The notes beneath the pieces are model-generated. The model had not been told where the DNA came from. It worked only from the letters and a program-made list of their open reading frames with translations, and made no database searches. The translations under genes were made by a program, and so were the position numbers. A DNA stretch of 64,000 nt from Bacteroidota bacterium (GTDB taxonomy: Bacteria > Bacteroidota > Bacteroidia > Palsa-965), in assembly GCA_006218065.1 (NCBI GenBank), contig VBWE01000007.1:1-64000 (forward strand), in the 5' to 3' direction. Shown in pieces: positions 61,136-64,000 of this stretch (position 1 is its first letter; each line of letters starts with the position of its first letter).

Positions 61136-61891
61136 TTATAATGCGCCGTAAAAAACGGTCGTATCGTATTGAAACCGGACTGTTCCGTTTTCCTGGTAGC
61201 GCAGGAAAATTTTCTTCAGTACATCGGTCATGAACTTACTGTCGGGATGATCTTCGGCAGGAACGTAGGAAGAAGAAAACAGCCTTCCTTTCAGTCCTTC
61301 GAAATTAAAATCCTGGTGATTCGGCACGCTGAACGATTTCCAGTTTCCTTTTCCCCAGAGCGCATCGAAAACTTCATCCGCGACATTTTTATGATTTACA
61401 TCTTTGTAATCCGTGCCGCACATTTTCAGCAGGTCTTCATACGCTTTCAGGAAATCGGTGCTGTCCGTTTGCCGGTCGTTCCAGATCAGCGCAATATTTC
61501 CGCCGGGCCGGAGGATGCGCCGGCATTCCGTTTTGAATTTTTCCCGGTCAAACCAGTGGAAAGCCTGCCCGGCTGCTACCAGGTCGATGGAATGTGCATC
61601 GAGCCCGGTGGCTTCGGCGGTCGCATCCGCACTGCTGAATCGCGGGTTTCCGGAAAGTAATTTGTCTCCCGCTTCGCGCATTTCCTTATTCGGTTCAACA
61701 CCGATTACGCGGCACCCGGCATCCAGGAAAAGTTCCGCAGAAAACCCGGTTCCCGATCCGATATCGGCAACGGTCATGCCTTCGGATAATACGCCTGCTT
61801 TCCGCAGTTCACCGGCTACCGTTTCCGGGTAGCGCGGACGAAAGCGAACGTAATTCTCAACACGGTTGCTGAATCGCTGCAGTTTATCCAT
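61136..61891 (-). CDS. SAM-dependent methyltransferase, first gene of the metH operon
   Basis: A 251-residue class I methyltransferase. Motif I is VADIGSGTGFSAELFL (about 40-55), followed by IGVEPN and the AGQAFHWFDREKF stretch typical of UbiE/Methyltransf_11 enzymes. The acceptor is unknown. The ATG is immediately preceded by the T tract of a terminator, so translation starts only if transcription passes it. With metH it forms a unit controlled by the SAM level. Confidence 0.87.
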   Translation of the reverse strand: MDKLQRFSNRVENYVRFRPRYPETVAGELRKAGVLSEGMTVADIGSGTGFSAELFLDAGCRVIGVEPNKEMREAGDKLLSGNPRFSSADATAEATGLDAHSIDLVAAGQAFHWFDREKFKTECRRILRPGGNIALIWNDRQTDSTDFLKAYEDLLKMCGTDYKDVNHKNVADEVFDALWGKGNWKSFSVPNHQDFNFEGLKGRLFSSSYVPAEDHPDSKFMTDVLKKIFLRYQENGTVRFQYDTTVFYGAL

Positions 61892-61923
61892 AAAAAAACC
61901 CCTTCTGCGTATATCAGAAGAGG
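61892..61923 (-). terminator. riboswitch-controlled terminator
   Basis: On the minus strand CCTCTTCTG and CAGAAGGGG pair around ATATACG, followed by seven T ending at the ATG. It is the expression platform of the SAM-I riboswitch. Confidence 0.8.
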
Positions 61924-61963
61924 CCTCGTTAGTTTTTTTTGTCAGTCATAAACCAATAAGCTC

Positions 61964-62180
61964 TGTCTTATCTTTTCGCCCCGGTAAACCGGTACGAACA
62001 GGAATTGGCACCTTCTTTCATTATTCAAAGTTTAAGGTTTCATGTTTAATGTTCAATATTTGATGTTGCCAGGTTTTACCGCAGTCAACTCGAAACTTTG
62101 AACATTAAACTTTAAACTTTGAATAAATCCAGGGTTGCCAAGGTTTCATCGGGCGCAGTCCCTCCACCTTTCTGGATAAG
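61964..62180 (-). ncRNA. SAM-I (S-box) riboswitch with enlarged P3
   Basis: On the minus strand the aptamer starts with CTTATCC (P1) and continues AGAAAGGTGGAGGGACTG, GATGAAACCTTGGCAACC, the P3 region, GGTGCCAATTCC, P4 and the closing GATAAG. These are the conserved S-box blocks in order. Between GGCAACC and GGTGCCAATTCC about 115 bases of an AT-rich inverted repeat are inserted at the P3 tip, a part tolerant of length change. It should switch off the methyltransferase-metH operon when SAM is abundant. A promoter lies just upstream (62199). Confidence 0.9.
62030..62132. repeat. AT-rich inverted repeat inside the riboswitch
   Basis: Words such as TTCAAAGTTTAA and AATGTTCAA on one side are complementary to those on the other, with arms of about 35 bases and a few mismatches. 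It occupies the P3 tip of the SAM-I aptamer. Confidence 0.8.
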
Positions 62181-62198
62181 CATTTTAAAGAACAGGTA

Positions 62199-62232
62199 CA
62201 AAAGTAATGATTTGGAAAACAACCGGCAAAAA
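62199..62232 (-). promoter_or_regulatory. promoter of the riboswitch-metH transcript
   Basis: On the minus strand TTTTTG (62232-62227) and TACTTTTG (62206-62199) are separated by 20 bases. TACTTTTG is a perfect TAnnTTTG. Transcription would start near 62192, shortly before the aptamer. Confidence 0.65.
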
Positions 62233-62247
62233 CGGGCCCGGCCGGGT

Positions 62248-62529
62248 TTATCGCCACATCCCGCGTATTTCGCGGAAAAGTCCGATGATTCTTTTGCGGA
62301 AAAAGAGGAAAAGCAGCAGGTACGGAACCGCCATCAGGTAGAGAATGCCGTCGTTGATGCCGCTGATGATGCTTCCGCCGTTTGAGCCGTCGCTTTCCAC
62401 CACGGCTTTGCACATGGCGCATTGCGCACCGGCATCGGCTGTGATCAGCAAAGCGAACAGCAGGAATAATATGGTTTTGGTTGTTTTCAGAACGGGACAA
62501 ATATACGGAAAATGCGGGGAAAGCCTCAC
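62248..62529 (-). CDS. small membrane protein with CxxC
   Basis: A 93-residue protein with an N-terminal hydrophobic stretch (about 18-32), a CAMCKA motif and a second membrane segment (about 60-78, ILYLMAVPYLLLFLFF). The two Cys could bind metal or form a disulfide. Such short CAMC proteins occur in Bacteroidota near cytochrome oxidase genes, but nothing of that kind is nearby. The N-terminal 12 residues may be upstream of the real start. Function unknown. Confidence 0.6.
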   Translation of the reverse strand: MRLSPHFPYICPVLKTTKTILFLLFALLITADAGAQCAMCKAVVESDGSNGGSIISGINDGILYLMAVPYLLLFLFFRKRIIGLFREIRGMWR

Positions 62530-62659
62530 CTTCTTCCTCTCCGAAGGAGAGGATATCGGTATCGGGGGAGCGGACGTTTCTTGCCGGTTTTCAGCGATAC
62601 CTGCGGTATCGGCTTTTGGACTTTCGACACCTTCGGTATCGACTCTTTTCAGCGGACTT
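62530..62659. repeat. cluster of short palindromes
   Basis: CTCTCCGAAGGAGAG, CGATACCTGCGGTATCG and CGACACCTTCGGTATCG follow each other between two minus-strand genes. Each is a small hairpin; no ORF is supported here. Confidence 0.6.
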
Positions 62660-63073
62660 TCAGCGGCTGGCTGTTTTCCGTAGCCTGTAATCCCCGATAA
62701 CTGACAGGAAAATTGCTAAAGCAATTGCGGCTGCCTGCAAAACCAAGGGCATCCTGTTTGCACCGTGAGCTGGCAGATATCGAAACGATGCGCTCCAAAG
62801 GGCTGAAAGAAACCAGGAATATGCCGCAACGCAGGAAATGATTAGCATCCCGTTTATTAAAAACCTGTGGGATTTGTTTTGCCTGGCGAGCCAGTAGTTT
62901 ACAATTGCGAGGAAAACGGGTAAGAGCAGCACCGTTAAAACAAGAAACAACTTCTTGCCTTGCCTATCGGCATCATCATGACTGTCAAAAATCGGGATGG
63001 CGATCCAATAAAGGACAAAGCCGGGAAATACAGTGAGCAGGATTGCTTTAAACCAGTACGCCATTTTTTGCAT
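62660..63073 (-). CDS. four-segment membrane protein of unknown function
   Basis: A 137-residue protein with about four predicted membrane segments (about 8-27, 43-64, 71-92 and 107-126) and a charged loop (DSHDDADRQGKK). No family is recognised. It ends in a cluster of short palindromes. It may be cotranscribed with the response regulator upstream of it. Confidence 0.6.
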   Translation of the reverse strand: MQKMAYWFKAILLTVFPGFVLYWIAIPIFDSHDDADRQGKKLFLVLTVLLLPVFLAIVNYWLARQNKSHRFLINGMLIISCVAAYSWFLSALWSASFRYLPAHGANRMPLVLQAAAIALAIFLSVIGDYRLRKTASR

Positions 63074-63099
63074 GCTGCTGCGTATTGAACCGACGCAGT

Positions 63100-63792
63100 T
63101 TACTTCGCCAGCAATTTAAAACCGCGTCCGTGGATGTTGATGATTTCCACCGTGGAATCTTCTTTGAGGTACTTGCGCAGTTTGGCGATATAAACATCCA
63201 TGCTCCGCGAATTGAAATAGCTGTCGTCGTGCCAGATGCTGTTCAGGGCGAACGAACGGTCGAGCACATCGTTGCGGTGCAGGCAGAGCAGGCGGAGCAG
63301 TTCGGCTTCCTTGGAGGTGAGTTTCTGCGATTTGCCGTCAAAAACCAGCTGCTGCCGGTTGTAATCGAACGTGTATGCACCGACGGAAAATTCCGTTTGC
63401 TCGGAATTGACATTCGGCTTGCTGCGGCGCAGGATGGCTTTCAGGCGGAGCAGGAGTTCTTCCATGCTGAACGGCTTGGTGATATAATCGTCGGCGCCGG
63501 CGTTGAATCCTTCGATGGTATCTTCCTTCATCGATTTGGCGGTGAGGAAAACGACCGGGATATTTTTATTGATGTTGCGGATCTCACGCGCGAGCGTGTA
63601 CCCGTCTTTTACCGGCATCATCACGTCGAGCAGGCAGATATCGTACGCCTGCTTTTTGAACTGGTCGAAGCCTTCCTTCCCGTTTACGGCCAGGTTTACT
63701 TCATAGCCTTTTGCTTCCAGGTATTCTTTCAGCAGGTTGCCCAGGTTCGGATCATCTTCGGCGAGCAGTACTTTAACCTTTTCCTCTTGCAT
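63100..63792 (-). CDS. OmpR/PhoB-type response regulator
   Basis: A 230-residue DNA-binding response regulator. The receiver domain (about 6-120) has Glu12/Asp13/Asp14 and the phosphoacceptor Asp56 in DICLLDVMMPVKDG, with the conserved Lys in DYITKPFSMEELL. The C-terminal winged helix (about 135-230) has LTSKEAELLRLLCLHRNDVL and YIAKLRKYL. It follows a histidine kinase gene by two bases, forming a two-component pair. Targets are unknown. Confidence 0.95.
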   Translation of the reverse strand: MQEEKVKVLLAEDDPNLGNLLKEYLEAKGYEVNLAVNGKEGFDQFKKQAYDICLLDVMMPVKDGYTLAREIRNINKNIPVVFLTAKSMKEDTIEGFNAGADDYITKPFSMEELLLRLKAILRRSKPNVNSEQTEFSVGAYTFDYNRQQLVFDGKSQKLTSKEAELLRLLCLHRNDVLDRSFALNSIWHDDSYFNSRSMDVYIAKLRKYLKEDSTVEIINIHGRGFKLLAK

Positions 63793-63794
63793 GG

Positions 63795-64000
63795 TTATGC
63801 GGATATTTGGTTCGTATTATTAGGTAAATAAACGAAAAAGCGGCTTCCCTTTCCCGGTTCGCTGTCAACGCCTACCGTTCCGCCGTGTTTTTCAGCGATG
63901 GCTTTGACATAACTCAGGCCGAGGCCGAAACCTTTAACATCATGTACATTCCCGGTGGGAACACGGAACAATTTATCGAAAATCTTTTTCTGGTTGTCCT
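63795..64000 (-). CDS. histidine kinase, C-terminal part only
   Basis: The window cuts this gene. The 67 visible residues are the end of the ATPase domain: [20 protein letters not shown] (F and G2 boxes), [20 protein letters not shown] and the terminal GSRFFVYLP. It is the partner of the adjacent response regulator. The sensing part lies beyond the right edge. Confidence 0.9.
   Translation of the reverse strand, partial: DNQKKIFDKLFRVPTGNVHDVKGFGLGLSYVKAIAEKHGGTVGVDSEPGKGSRFFVYLPNNTNQISA

Overview
The window looks like chromosomal DNA of a Bacteroidota bacterium of moderate GC content. The evidence is two type IX secretion (T9SS) C-terminal domains, carboxypeptidase-D-like TonB and DUF5686 outer-membrane proteins, a head-GIN protein, paralogous TPR-SpoIIE phosphatases, Bacteroidota-type promoters (TTTG near -33, TAnnTTTG near -7), and the gene run rplM-rpsI-rpsB-tsf-pyrH-frr. 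The genus cannot be read from the sequence.

Layout. 1-60: the 3' end of a probable tRNA and its terminator. 223-11076: a lipoprotein, a histidine kinase coupled to gpmI, a double-OmpA protein, a TonB receptor, dprA with a secreted protein, a methyltransferase and purT. 11182-20304: four paralogous TPR-SpoIIE phosphatases with kbl among them. 20591-22877: two T9SS cargo proteins. 23073-27277: ribosomal and translation genes with pyrH. 28425-33700: a radical SAM enzyme, then an operon of a CHR transporter, a PAPS-type sulfotransferase and an arylsulfotransferase-like protein. 33954-44986: DUF5686 protein, MMPL/RND exporter, rmlA, epimerase, polyprenyl synthase, Upf1-like helicase and secreted endonuclease-like protein. 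57455-62206: metH and a methyltransferase behind a SAM-I riboswitch. The right end holds small membrane proteins and a two-component system cut by the window edge.

The most unusual part is 45079-56930. A 34-bp alternating pyrimidine-purine tract and a near-consensus promoter precede tiny ORFs, terminator-like hairpins, a basic 178-residue protein of unknown function, 18 tRNA genes on one strand, more micro-ORFs and an RtcB-type RNA ligase. Three of these tRNAs, and probably a fourth cut by the left edge, carry the same 18-nt palindrome in the T loop in place of bases 58-60. Converging on this is a tightly packed operon with an NrtR repressor, NadM-Nudix, DUF2971, NAMPT, NADAR, a PRPP-synthetase-like protein and a HAD-like protein, behind two NrtR-like operators. 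I infer that the two halves may form a recovery island that restores tRNA and NAD after toxin or phage attack. The sequence shows the gene content; the joint function is a hypothesis.

Other structure: the SAM-I riboswitch has its P3 tip enlarged by a long AT-rich inverted repeat, a two-copy inverted-repeat element lies at 28180 and 33720, and several intergenic regions hold inverted repeats built from short repeated words.
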